NCBI GenBank assembly: GCA_021399445.1
Contig: JAJTUQ010000002.1
Location: forward strand, 4,588,001-4,652,000
Origin: Xylogone sp. PMI_703
Lineage: Eukaryota > Ascomycota > Leotiomycetes
Reading direction: 5' to 3'
DNA length: 64,000 nt
Part shown: positions 11,467 through 28,847 of the stretch, piece after piece
Numbering within the stretch: the stretch's first letter is position 1
Layout of the letters: each line of letters opens with the position of its first letter
Position numbers and translations under genes: made by a program
The notes under the pieces: model-generated
Database searches by the model: none
Seen by the model: only the letters and a program-made list of their open reading frames with translations
Told to the model about the DNA's origin: nothing

Positions 11467-14337
11467 TTAAGCACCATCCAATTGCATCATTTCCGCCTCT
11501 AACTCATCATCATCAAATCCTACTTCATCCTCTTTGGCTACCATTTGCTCATTCCCTCCCCTTATTCCCTCCATCTGTCCTTCATATCCTGATGGTTGTG
11601 CATCTCGCAGAGCTTTGATTGCCTCCTCTTCCTGCTTCTCTTTAAATTTCTCTAAGTCTGCAAGGCTCCAAGTGCTAATACCTTCCTGGTCTTTCGGCTT
11701 GAATGGCTGAGCCATGCTTTTCAAGAATTTCTTTGCGCTTCCTACGGCCATGTCGGTACTCAGATTGACCTCACTGTCCAGGATTGCTTGGTTGATCCAT
11801 TTCGGTAACTGATTTCTCTTCTTCAAAAATCTCCTATCAGCTAGCACCATTATTCCATAGTCATCCTTCCCTCTGAGGACTCGTCCCAGACACTGGGCTG
11901 CATGCCTCATTGCATCGAAAGAAAGAAAATCATTCTCCCTTATGCGATATGTCTCTCGGAGGAACTCAAGTCTTGCCTTCAGTATTCGTGACTCTGTGTA
12001 CTGGAACGGGACTCCAATACATAACACAGTGCGACCATATTGGTGATCAAAATCTATTCCCTCACTAACCTTGCCTCGGGCCACGCAAAGAAGAATCGCT
12101 CCTCGACCGTTGCAACATGCTGTACGGTAAGTCTCCAGTGCTAAAGAAGTTTCCTGGGCATCTGGAGTCTCGACAAGAATGAGTTTATACTTCCATACTT
12201 CATCCAGGATACCCATTCCTTGCCACATGCTAATAATAGATTCCATATATAAGTATGAAGGAAAGAAGACAACCATGCCATCCGGCGTTAGCTTTGAAAA
12301 TTCCGTAAGAAGATTTCCATAATTACGGACCACCGATGGCTCATTTCTAACCTGGAAACCGGAAGATATTGCAACCTGGTCGGAGCCACGAGTTACAATC
12401 ATAGGCAAGAAAGAACGACGTGCCAGAGTCATGCTATACGATTCCTGCACAACGGTTGTAAATCCTAGCATTTTTGGATACATTTCCAAGGGCGAGATGG
12501 TACCGGATGTGATAATGACAGAGCTAAAGCGATCAAAGACTGGTTTTATAGCTATTGCTGCATCCAGACATGTGAAGTGCAGAATAGGATTAGGGACCTC
12601 TGCAGTATCCGATTCATAGGGCTCAAGTATAAGAAGAAATCCTTTCTCATAAGTTGCGACAAGAGTTGCGAAAGTGGCAACTTCTTGTAGAGGTTGGTAG
12701 TCTTCTATATTTGTCAACTCGAGTGTCCGAACCAGAGAGGTGAGTCGTTCAGCACAAAATCTCAGAGGCTTTTTTTCAATAAAGGTGTACTCCTTGAGAT
12801 GGGCAAGGAATGAAGGCGGTGTCTCCGAGATAACCTGTCTAACTTTCATTCGGGTCTAGTCACAGTTAGACTGCAATCAGAAAAGTCAATATCTTTCATT
12901 CACCTTTAAATACTCAACAAATCTCTTCAGGAAAGCTACAAAGTGCTCAGCTCTTCGGATATTTCCCGGTACAGCCTCTTTGAGAAGATCATCTGGAAGC
13001 ACTTCACGGTGGAGTTAGTTAGCTATCATCGGCAAGACAGGAAGAGAGCATACCTGGGTTGGACATGAAGGCCTCTTCCTGGCGAGCTTCATCTGCATCT
13101 CGAAGCCCTTCCACAAGCTTTGCATATTCGTCCTTCAATTTATCTGCATCGCTCTCTTTCATTTCTGCAATCTTTTGTTCAAGATTCTGGGCACCGCGAG
13201 AGGCTTTTCGTAAAGAGTCCTCGGTAATATCGGTGCTTAGAGACTCGATACACACGTTGTCGATATTGTGAGCCTCATCGAACACAACGATGCAGTCTTT
13301 AGATAACTCCTTGGATACCCTTTCGGCAATCTTTGGGTCAAGTAAATAATGATATGAGTAGATTATAACGTTGCAAAATGACATCTATTTTATTAGCAGG
13401 CCCCTTGCAGAGATATAGATAGGGGTGTAGAACATACCATTCTTCTTGACGTAAAGTATGGGCATTGCTTGTGTTCTTCACCATATCTCATGATCCCATC
13501 CAAGGTCCATACGCCGTTTGGGATCAAGTTGTGAGGTTCAAGTAGGTCAAGATTCTAGGATATGTCAGTAAGCCAGTCCGCGTTTTTAAGATTTGACAAT
13601 AATACATCGTGATATATGCAAGTGGGTACATCTTCTCCCCGTTCTCTCTTCTCTTTCACAAAACCCGCCGTTAGACTACGACATCTAGCATCGACGACAG
13701 CACCACTCTTCTCACGTCTGACAGAGGGATGTAAACACAAATTCTTTCGACTAGTCAGTCCCAAGCCTCGAAATTCCTCAACTTTTCCAAGCTGCTCAGC
13801 TCTATACTTCATGAGAGCTTTCAGCTCTGCCAACGCCTTTTCGATTTCCGACATTGTACCTGCATAGGTCAGTCAAGGTTAGCATTTGGGAGCACAGGCG
13901 TAGTCTCCTCACGTGAGCAGTATATAAGTTTCCGGTGCTCTGGGTAGTACTGCTGGTATGCCACGATAAGGGAGAGAAGTGAGACTGTCTTCCCCGTTCC
14001 TGAAGGCATTTCTAATACACAGTGCCCTCCGGCATCTAGTGTTTCTGGATAGAGTAAGCACACTTTGCTGCTAGCAGTGTCGTTTTAGGACTCACTCTTC
14101 AAGTCGCACATGTAACTTCATGTCATGAAATATTAGCATGTATTAGCTCAGTAGTTGATAAAACGTACGCATATTGTTCTAATAAATAGTTAATAACGGT
14201 GTCTGTGGTTTAAATAATACTTGCCTACCTGGATATATCCGTGGATAGGGAAAAAGGACTGGGAGATCACTGCCATCACGTCAACACGGAGTTTGGCCAA
14301 GATATAACAATAAGACGAACTCGATATTGAACTTCAT
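11467..14337 (-). CDS. RAD3: TFIIH 5'-3' DNA helicase Rad3/XPD
   Basis: Ten exons on the minus strand encode 802 aa: 14337-14321, 14269-14229, 14178-14169, 14115-14096, 14044-13913, 13859-13606, 13554-13438, 13384-13054, 13001-12904 and 12855-11467. Rad3/XPD is the iron-sulfur helicase of TFIIH, acting in nucleotide excision repair and Pol II initiation. The start reads [20 protein letters not shown]. Walker A (PSGTGKT) puts its lysine at residue 48, the DEAH box is at about 233-236, and four cysteines between them (near 115, 133, 154 and 189) match the 4Fe-4S cluster ligands. The helicase 2 motifs GKVSEGIDF and [14 protein letters not shown] are intact. All junctions are GT-AG and the sum (2409 nt) is in frame. 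The first four exons are only 17, 41, 10 and 20 nt long. The acidic tail is normal for fungi. Confidence 0.96.
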
Positions 14338-15115
14338 ACTGGATAGTATGTATTTTCGGAGACAATACAGATTATCCTGATATGTTGTATACAGAATGAA
14401 CGTGTCTTGCAAGGCTGCCTGGTGTCTAGTGTTAGTAAAGGAAATGCAAGGCTACGATGCTAAAACCTGAACACCCAATAACTTTTAAGTTACACTTCAA
14501 ATTTATTAGTCATTACAATACTACTCTCCCAATAGTTTCCATACAAAAGTAGTTCGTACAACCAGTGCCTACAATAAAATATCGTCTAGATTTCTGTAAT
14601 TCTAAAAGTTTTTTGTGGTCGAGCTCTTAGACAAAGCAGTGGGCACATATGTTGGCACGATGACACAATTTTGATAACATGAGATCAGCCCCGATATATC
14701 CTTTATCGGAATTCGCAGAGCCCATCCTCGATGGCAATTGCACTTTCTGGAACGCGAGTAATACTCCCGGAGGCTTAATACAGCGCACAATATATTATCT
14801 ATTGATATCTACGACCGGCATCTTCATATTATATATTTCACATTCAAAGTCATGTATCGGGATTATTTGCAATACATTGTCATCACGGATCCAGTGCAGG
14901 TATTGGTAAACATTCATGATTCATGTTTAATGCTCAGCGCCCATCGCTGGCAAATAGTATACACCCGCAAGAAAGAAGACCTAAAGCAATAACTCCCTGT
15001 CCGTAACCATTGAATTAAAAGCCCATCCCATTATGCGATCATCAAATCTTCCCAATGCACACCAGAAAGATGTCATCTTGGGTGAAGCCAGTGACCCATA
15101 TTACACACCATGTAT
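14338..15115. other. Intergenic region between RAD3 and histone H3
   Basis: This AT-rich stretch contains the RAD3 promoter on the right of its start and the 3' flank of H3. Short open frames do not resemble any family. No tRNA or snoRNA boxes were seen. Confidence 0.55.
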
Positions 15116-15713
<598 letters not shown>

Positions 15714-16488
15714 TTTGAAGATGTATTTGGGTGTAGATAGATTGGTGTTGATGAAGTTGATGATTTGGTTGGTTGTGGCGGTGATGTGGATGGGGAAAGA
15801 AGGTTGCAGGAAGTGGGAGGAGGGTTTATTTGTAGCAGAGGCAGAATGGGTGGGTTAGGCGAGTGATTGCGAATTTAGCGTGATCTGAAAGTCAGTTGTT
15901 ACGGGCGCTGGAAATCAGCGCAAAACACGGGTGAAATCAAAGTATTATTCAGCCAATCAGCTTTCGGATTAACTATTGATGCTTCGGTTCGCCACCATCA
16001 AACCTTCCACAGTACAGTAACTCACCGTCGATAGATAACATTTCATGCAAATGAAGAAGGTTGTTAGGTAAACTGATATTGAGATATTATTCAATCATAA
16101 AGTAATATAATTAAACAAATAGATATTTCCCTCGCTTTTGCACTCATGCCCACCTGTTAGTACTTTCCTACACACTATTCAATGCGACATTGAAGCCCAG
16201 GCTGCACATTGATACCTAAGGTCTCAATTATCCCCTTACATGGACCGTGCATTATCTGGCCAATTGTAAAACGAGATCAATGCTGATTTGTTGTGATCGC
16301 GTCGACTATATTGGGACTAGCCTCCTTCCTTAGCCGGTGATTTAGACGGAACCGCGACACCGACATCGTCAGTCAAATAGACGCATCATCTCCCAGCACG
16401 ATCTCTTATTCCTGACTCCACACAAAAGCTCTCTGATCACGAGTCTCACTTCATACAATAACATACCCATATCAATAACTTAATCATC
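15714..16488. promoter_or_regulatory. Bidirectional histone H3/H4 promoter
   Basis: These 775 bp lie between divergent H3 and H4 start codons. Two CCAAT boxes are visible on the + strand, at 15953-15957 (AGCCAATCAG) and 16260-16264 (GGCCAATTG). CCAAT boxes are bound by the Hap/CBF complex and are common in fungal histone promoters. The middle contains an AT-rich block near 16070-16135. No consensus TATA box is obvious for H4. Confidence 0.65.
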
Positions 16489-16916
<428 letters not shown>

Positions 16917-18608
16917 GCTTTGGATGGTTGTGGGTTTCTTCAACGCTTTATGAAATTTTCCCGGCTTGGTGTGTCGGATCGCGATTGCGCAATGGGAATG
17001 GGTTTTGCTTTTTGGTGTTTAATTGTATCATAAGGATATGGGTTTCTGCATGGTTGACACTTCGATGCAATCAATCAATCATACGATCACGTATTTTAAT
17101 CGCGTTTATTTTTTGCTTGGTGTGCCCTCTAGTATGTTTTGTGCAGCTGTAGTATCCTGTTCTGAGTACCCGTGTATGGCTGGCTCCTTGCAGTTGGAGC
17201 GAATCCAAAACCTAGGATGTGTTATTTGTAGAAGCTCATGCAATTTCTCAGCTTCACTTGCTCCGGGAGATTGAGATGGTTTTGTGATTATAATCTGATG
17301 CAGATATTTCAGCTTGTTATCACTGATCTGAAAATTATGAATTATTTCTATAGTGCCATCTTGAGGTTTTTAGAGTAACCCAACTACATAGTTTGGAAAG
17401 CTACCCTCATACACCAGCAATACCAGAGTACCGTATCACCTGATGTTTTTGGTGGACTACCCAGGCATCTGACTATTTTATATCTATCTGCGATTGTCGT
17501 TCGTTGTCTTTGAGTCACAATATGGTCTAATTGTTTCTTGTACAGTTGGTGCAAACTCGCTTTAATATTCGCACGTGTAGTGTCTCGACGTTTAGCTCGA
17601 TGTTATATTGAGTAAATAATAGTTATTAATATTATCCGCTGCCTTGGATATATGAATTTAGGGGATTATGATCGCAAATTTGAGCCTGATCTATAGTACA
17701 CAGTGTTCGTGGTGAATTTGTTTGCTCGTAGAAATGTTTGCTATATAATATGTACGGTCATTTTTTATTTTGTAGATTAAAAAATAAAAACAAGAGAAAA
17801 ATATTCCCATCACCAATAATAACATATAAATTCCCCAGACAAAACACAGAATCCAATTAAAACATATACTGATACACATTCTCGAGCATGGGACAAATGA
17901 TATGCATATCTATATAATTTTGAGATGTATCAATACCTTGGACTGTGATTTTGCTTGATCTTAGGTGTGCGATAAGCGTCGCGACGGCTACTAAATAGAG
18001 TACACCAGCATCGCACAGCAAACAATGCTATATCCGATCGCAGAATAGCAATAAAATAGTAGAGCTATTTACATTACAGGGGATGGACCAATATGACCGC
18101 AATAGGGGAGTCTGTCCAGCATATCGAGAGTTGAAAGGGTGCGTCACAGGAATAATCTCTCGATTAAATAATCGCCCGCCTGCGGAAACCGCTACATACT
18201 GTAACTACAGCAAATTCAACCGGTCACAGTCCCTAGAAAAAACCACGACCAAAGATATCAGAAACACTAGAGGATCTAGACCTGATAATATCTTGTGACT
18301 GGAGAGGTTATCCATACCCCAGAGTATCAGAATATCGGATTTACCTGAACAAAGCAAACACCCTGAAAGCCTTCGCCCGCCTAGCCAAGTGGTACAGCGT
18401 CTCATTTCCGCGAGTGGGCAGCATATAACTTTCCTGTTGGTAATTTTTGTCCCTCCCTCAGGAAAATTCAAATGTCGCCTAAAATCACATGGTATTGTGT
18501 CAAATCTGACGTTGTTCTATTCAAGAAGCCCTCCCTCATCTCAGCAAAACGGGTATTAGAGCATATTTACGGAGACATAGTATCGCATGTTCTTAGACTG
18601 TTGCGAAC
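16917..18608. other. Gene-free region downstream of histone H4
   Basis: About 1.7 kb hold the H4 3' flank and the promoter of the next gene. The sequence is AT-rich with no open frame resembling a protein family. A compact GC-rich segment at 18375-18419 resembles the 5' half of a tRNA gene but lacks a T-arm (see rejected items). Nothing else stands out. Confidence 0.5.
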
Positions 18609-20351
18609 ATGGGCCAGATCAATAACTTAAACCGACCTTGGCTCCAGTTATCCGACGAGATACGTGGTCAATGTCACATCTATCTGGATGAAGGCTTATG
18701 TAGGGACTACCACAAAATTATTATTGAGACCTTGCTCACGATGTAGAAGATCTCAGAGCAATTACCCTTCTTACGAGCCTTGTCACGTCAGGGATATGTT
18801 GCCCAAATTCGGTGATAAAACCGATATTTATTCCACCAGCTGAGCATATCGAGATCGTATCTACTCTGCTGGTGCACCCTATCTATACCACACGCGCTCC
18901 ACCAAAAGAACGCGTAGAAATAGCCGCGCGTTCCACCTGCTTTCTCCGAGATTCTCTGTCAAGGTGTAACCCACTGCATCCGAATCTTAGGGATGCATTT
19001 GATTTCTCGTCAAGTCGTAGGAGAAGAGTTCGTCGGACTAGAACCGGGGCAAATATTGACGACGAGGCCAACGACTCGGAAAGTGATTTTGAGCAGATCA
19101 GAGGTATTGTCGCTAACGAAGAGAGTATTCGAAATAGAGCGCAAGATATCTGGCATATTGTTGGATGGGCATTTAATTGTAGTGTCAGCTACCCTAAACG
19201 GTGGAAATATTGGAAAGTGTGGCTTGAGTACATGTTAGACGTCTTGGATAGGGATTGGACACAGAGAGAGCAGAGAGATTCATTTCCTGAACAGCCTAGC
19301 TTTGACCCTGATGTACATTCCGAAAATGAGCAGTCAGAGAGCGCACTGACAAAGTCGCTGCTGATACAATATCTCTCGGAAGCAAGAGATAGGTCAAGCG
19401 CAATAAAGCGTATTGTTAGAGCAGCATTTGCAAATGGGGAAGCAGATGATTTGCGAGCATACCCTGAGATTTTCAAGGATGAGACCAAAGATGCTAAAGC
19501 GGAGTTGAAAAAGAAAAGAAAACGTGAGTTCGAATATGAAGATCGATCGAGCTGGGACTCTGCCAACGGCGACGAAATTCTTGATCATAGACCGACGTCT
19601 TCGTGTTTGTCGGACACCGGATCTGAATCCACTTCTAGGGACTACGATGATGAAACTGCGATGACAGCTCGTCTTGCAATGCTAGGAGGGGTAGAATCTG
19701 TTAGCCTGCGCCAGCGAGTATTGGCACTGGTAAGAGTTCCTTTTGATCATGACGACGAAAACATTATTGATTGTTTAGCTGTCTCGGGCTTCAGCCGCTC
19801 TACCCGAACATTTCACGCCCCTCAAGGATCTATACGAGATTTATTACGAAGGAGTAAGGAATCTGCCACTAAAAGCATTCTGTTTCTTTGTATCTCCATC
19901 AGGTACTTCTAGGTTTCCAGACAGCGTCCTGGTAACTCTTTCCCAGTTAATACTTAATCGCCTTACTTCAGGGGCAGGACCACGGGTTCAGCGTATTGCC
20001 CACAGATCTGACGATACACTGTCACAGAGTGTGTTGGAGTTACAATATCTGCCGTTTGCAGCAAATACGTCGTCGATCGAGGACAATGCGAAGGTCTCTA
20101 TACTGGTAGAATGTCTGTTCCGACTATTCCTGAAAAGTTGTGATGTATATCATACACCAACTCTAGAAGTGGCTATCAATGAGGGAATTTCAGCACGTGA
20201 GAAGAAGGTGAAGATCGATAGACGGAGAAAGGAAACACATGCGAGCAAGTTGAACACGGAATATAATATGATGTGCCTAAGAGCGAGTGGTACACGTCTT
20301 AGGAGCCTTCTAGGTTGGGTAGAGAAGAACGGCTCTTCGATTGAGACCTAG
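18609..20351 (+). CDS. Hypothetical protein, 547 aa, not recognised
   Basis: I do not recognise this family. Three exons (18609-18699, 18750-19853, 19903-20351) join in frame to 547 aa. The first junction (50-bp intron, GTAGGG..GAAG) links the helical text WLQLSDEIRGQCHIYLDEGL to YLRAITLLTSLVTSG, which reads as one continuous amphipathic region. The second intron has a strong GTAAGG donor. Features seen are an arginine cluster (RRRRVRRTRT, near residue 118) suggesting a nuclear signal, an acidic stretch (DDEANDSESDFE) and a tryptophan-rich helical segment near 160-200 (AQDIWHIVGWAFN..WKYWKVWLEYMLDVL). A Lys/Arg block precedes a Ser/Asp-rich linker, and a helical C-terminal half follows. The mix suggests a soluble nuclear protein. 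There is no enzyme motif, signal peptide or membrane span. The start codon is the first ATG compatible with exon 1. Confidence 0.72.
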
Positions 20352-20843
20352 ATCTGGAAGAGAGTTGGGCCTGACAGTGGTTGATAACCTACGTTCCAAG
20401 CTTCCCTCCATAGGACGTGGCTATTATTCAGTATTGTTATCGTGAAATAGGACCGTGACTCTAGCACAATCAGGGAGACGACAAAGGGTGAAATAGGAAC
20501 TCAGTTCTGTACTTTTAGATTTATGTATAGCTATTGTCTACAGTCTATGTGGGTATTTTCAATGTGAGGGTCGTGCGGTATGCGCAAGAAGTCCCTATAC
20601 CCCATCACCTAGTTTTACTTGCATCTGCTAGGGACAAGACCCCAGTATTTACATGATATGGCATACTGTTAGTTGCAAAACTAATCTGCCAATGCATTCT
20701 CTCCTGGCAGGCTGGCTTTCAGTCATCTTAGGATGGTAATGACTGCGTTATTTCCAGCTATGCTCCTCCTATCCGAACAACATACTGTACTAGATATATA
20801 GAGACGCGTTCCTTCTGTGCAACAATCTCGGATTGTTCCTCCA
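20352..20843. other. Intergenic region between convergent genes
   Basis: The 3' flanks of the unnamed 547-aa gene (+) and the complex I assembly factor (-) meet here. No gene or repeat is visible. Confidence 0.55.
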
Positions 20844-21529
20844 TCATCGTCTTCCGCCAGTGACGTTTCCTTCCCACGAGCTGGGCTGCCACTCGTCGCG
20901 CGAACTATCCCTACGTTTCTTGAGAACATCGCTCGGAGCCTTCGTTCCTCTCAAGGGAGTTTTATCGACATCCCCATCAGAATTTTCCCTGGGCCGTCCG
21001 CTCCCATTCTGAGTGGATTTATTCAGCGTGTCGGATGGTGATATTGCGTGTTCTTGTCCCTTGAGGTTTGTCGCAGAGTTGGATGGCGGTAGCTTGCGCT
21101 CCGCTGCCTGTTCGGGATGGTCTAATAGACGCGGCTTTGCTGCCCAGCGGCGGTCTGCTTCAGCAGCCAAGACCTTCAGGGTTTCAAGCCTGGTTATATC
21201 GTTTGACTGCTCATTCAGGGAGGGAGGTGATTGACGAGTGTACCTCAGCCATTGATGCCACTGAGGGGAGATAGAGATATCGCTATAAGGCACCGAAGAA
21301 GGAAATTGTGCTATTCTACGCATACGTTGTGGCTCTTGCGAGAGAACGTCGCGGAATTCCCAAAACGTGTTGCCTTGAAGATCAAACCCTGCAATAGATG
21401 AGACGTTAGATCATTCTAACTGTAGTTGGACGATCGCTCCTTACCAACGAGGAATTTTTTCCGCCATGGAAGGCGAAGTGCCTTCCACTTGAACCACGCC
21501 CTACGGATTGATGAAGGTTGCACGGGCAT
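20844..21529 (-). CDS. Mitochondrial complex I assembly factor, NDUFAF2/B17.2L family
   Basis: Two minus-strand exons (21529-21445 and 21388-20844) encode 209 aa. The N-terminal 80 residues carry the family signature: a Trp/Lys-rich start (RRAWFKWKALRLPWRKKFLVG), then DLQGNTFWEF, and PQWHQWLRYTRQSPPS. NDUFAF2 (mimitin, B17.2-like) is a paralogue of the NDUFA12 subunit and helps assemble NADH:ubiquinone oxidoreductase in the mitochondrial matrix. The remaining 130 residues are polar and low in hydrophobics (KPRLLDHPEQAAERKLPPSN and on), with a basic end, typical of fungal versions whose tails vary. NDUFA12 itself would be shorter with a different C-terminus, so the assembly factor is the better call. 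The gene is divergent from AROM. Confidence 0.82.
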
Positions 21530-27068
<5,539 letters not shown>

Positions 27069-28847
27069 GTGATGAGCGCCCAATTCGTTTAAGGGTCTTT
27101 TGGGCGACAGGTCCGATAGCTTTTTTTCTCTTCTTGGGCTATGAAATAACGCAGGTGCAGCGTTGCACTGCAGTTGCTGAATGTGGAATAGATGCAAAAT
27201 TACAAAGTGTACTCCGTAGAACCCTGAATGCTGCTGTACTTGGTACTAAAAATGCGAGCGAGTTGTGATTTGCGGGATGTTGGGATGTTCCAATGCGCCA
27301 CTTATCAATTGTTGCTTCCACTGGGCAATTGGGCAATGCGGGTCATCGCCTAGCGTGATGTCAAGCACCTGCAACCTGATTCCTTCGATGCCTCTCAATG
27401 GTTAGTAGTATGATTACAGTGATGACAATGATTACAACGAATTACATGATTTACATTGGTCACATTTCTCTCTCCAGATTGGTAGTTGCAAAAAACAGAT
27501 ATTAATTTGATCTTCTAGGTGTAGATACTGTACAGTTGCATGCCTATGTCTATCATATATATAATATTTTTTTGTACTCGTTGAACTCATTCCGTCGTGA
27601 TCTCCTCCGAAAGAGAGGTAAAAAAGGGAAAAACAGGAAAAATCGATAGAAACAGAAACACTGAGAGAGACCATGACGAAAATGAAAATAATAGTTGCAA
27701 TCAGATGATACAATACAAATACATTGTACACTGGCACACTGACGTGCACACCAACAGTATTCTTTAATTGAACAGAAAATTTTTAAGGAAAAGCAAAAAC
27801 AGAGCCAAGCAATGACAGGCCATATGCTGCATAGAGCCCAAATTCTAGTCTATTCCCAACCCGCATTTTCCACCCAGAGTTCTCTTTTTAGGCTAATCCA
27901 ACACAGTGTGATATTAAAAAGGTATATAGTGAACAAATATAGCAACAAGTAGTGCGAGGATCATAAAAGACGTGACACAAGAAGTGTGCGATCCTAACCA
28001 TGACATAAAGCGGAAACACAATCATGACGAGAAGAATGTAGAAAATTGAAATTGGTAACCCTGAGATAAAAATAGAACCTGAGCTCCTTCGCTGATAAAC
28101 CCGCCCTAGAACTTTTTTGAAGCTTTCAACTTTTTTTGTTTTGTGCATATTTGATAATACAGGGAATGGGGCGGATGCGATGACGAAAGTGGATGGGTGA
28201 TGATGAGAGGGATGATGAGCGATGATGAAATGGATGGAGAAAGAGCGAGACGGAAGAATTGAAGCTGCAGCATCCACCATGACACTGCTGGGAGCTGCTT
28301 GGCAAGCACGAGGGGATCGAATGCAACATCGTTACGCCCGTTCGTTTCTGCCGTTGTGTGGTCCCCTCGCCTATGACGTCACCGGGCGCACGCGGGTGGT
28401 GTGTCAGTGGTCTGTATCGTCGTCCGAACAGCACATCACTCGACCGCATCTCGGTGGTCTCGGCAACTTCCTCCTCTGTCCCTCTCTCACTACTCGCACA
28501 CACTCTCACCCACCGCGCATGCATCGCCATCATATTGGCAATCGCTTCTCTTTTTCCATGCCTCTTTCAATTGTGGCTGGTCGCCTTGTTTTACTCTTTC
28601 TCAGCCCAAGGCCTCCCAGTGCTCATGCGCCTGTGAAATTGATTCGTATTGCGTTGTTGTTTGCACTGGGAGTGGAAGAGCAGTTGGCCTATATGTGTAG
28701 AGATGTGTTCTGCGTGCTCTGCATGCTATGCGTGATATGTATGTAAACGTGTATGTAAAAATTGTATGTCATCGTCGTCGTAGTCGTACAGGAACACCTG
28801 TTCATCACCATCACTGCTGCACGCAATTATCTCTTCCCCTCTCCATC
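27069..28847. other. Gene-free region between AROM and the zinc-finger gene
   Basis: About 1.8 kb between convergent genes. It holds A-rich blocks (27600-27810), a GATGATG-type repeat near 28195-28230, and a perfect CRE palindrome TGACGTCA at 28374-28381. Frames at 28222-28746 have biased composition and no domain, so I do not call a gene. Confidence 0.5.
28374..28381. promoter_or_regulatory. Perfect CRE palindrome TGACGTCA
   Basis: This 8-bp site is the full binding site of ATF/CREB-type bZIP factors. It sits between two 3' ends, so it has no obvious target gene. It may be chance or mark an unannotated transcript. Confidence 0.4.

Noticed and set aside
18375..18419. tRNA-like segment with an A-box (TAGCCAAGTGG) and pairing ends GCCC..GGGC
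   Set aside because: No T-arm or B-box follows, the anticodon stem does not pair over five bases and no matching acceptor end is found. At most it is a tRNA fragment or chance hairpin.
28222..28746. 174-aa plus-strand frame between AROM and the zinc-finger gene
   Set aside because: It lies in the 3' flank of the minus-strand gene, has no domain and competes with two other overlapping frames.
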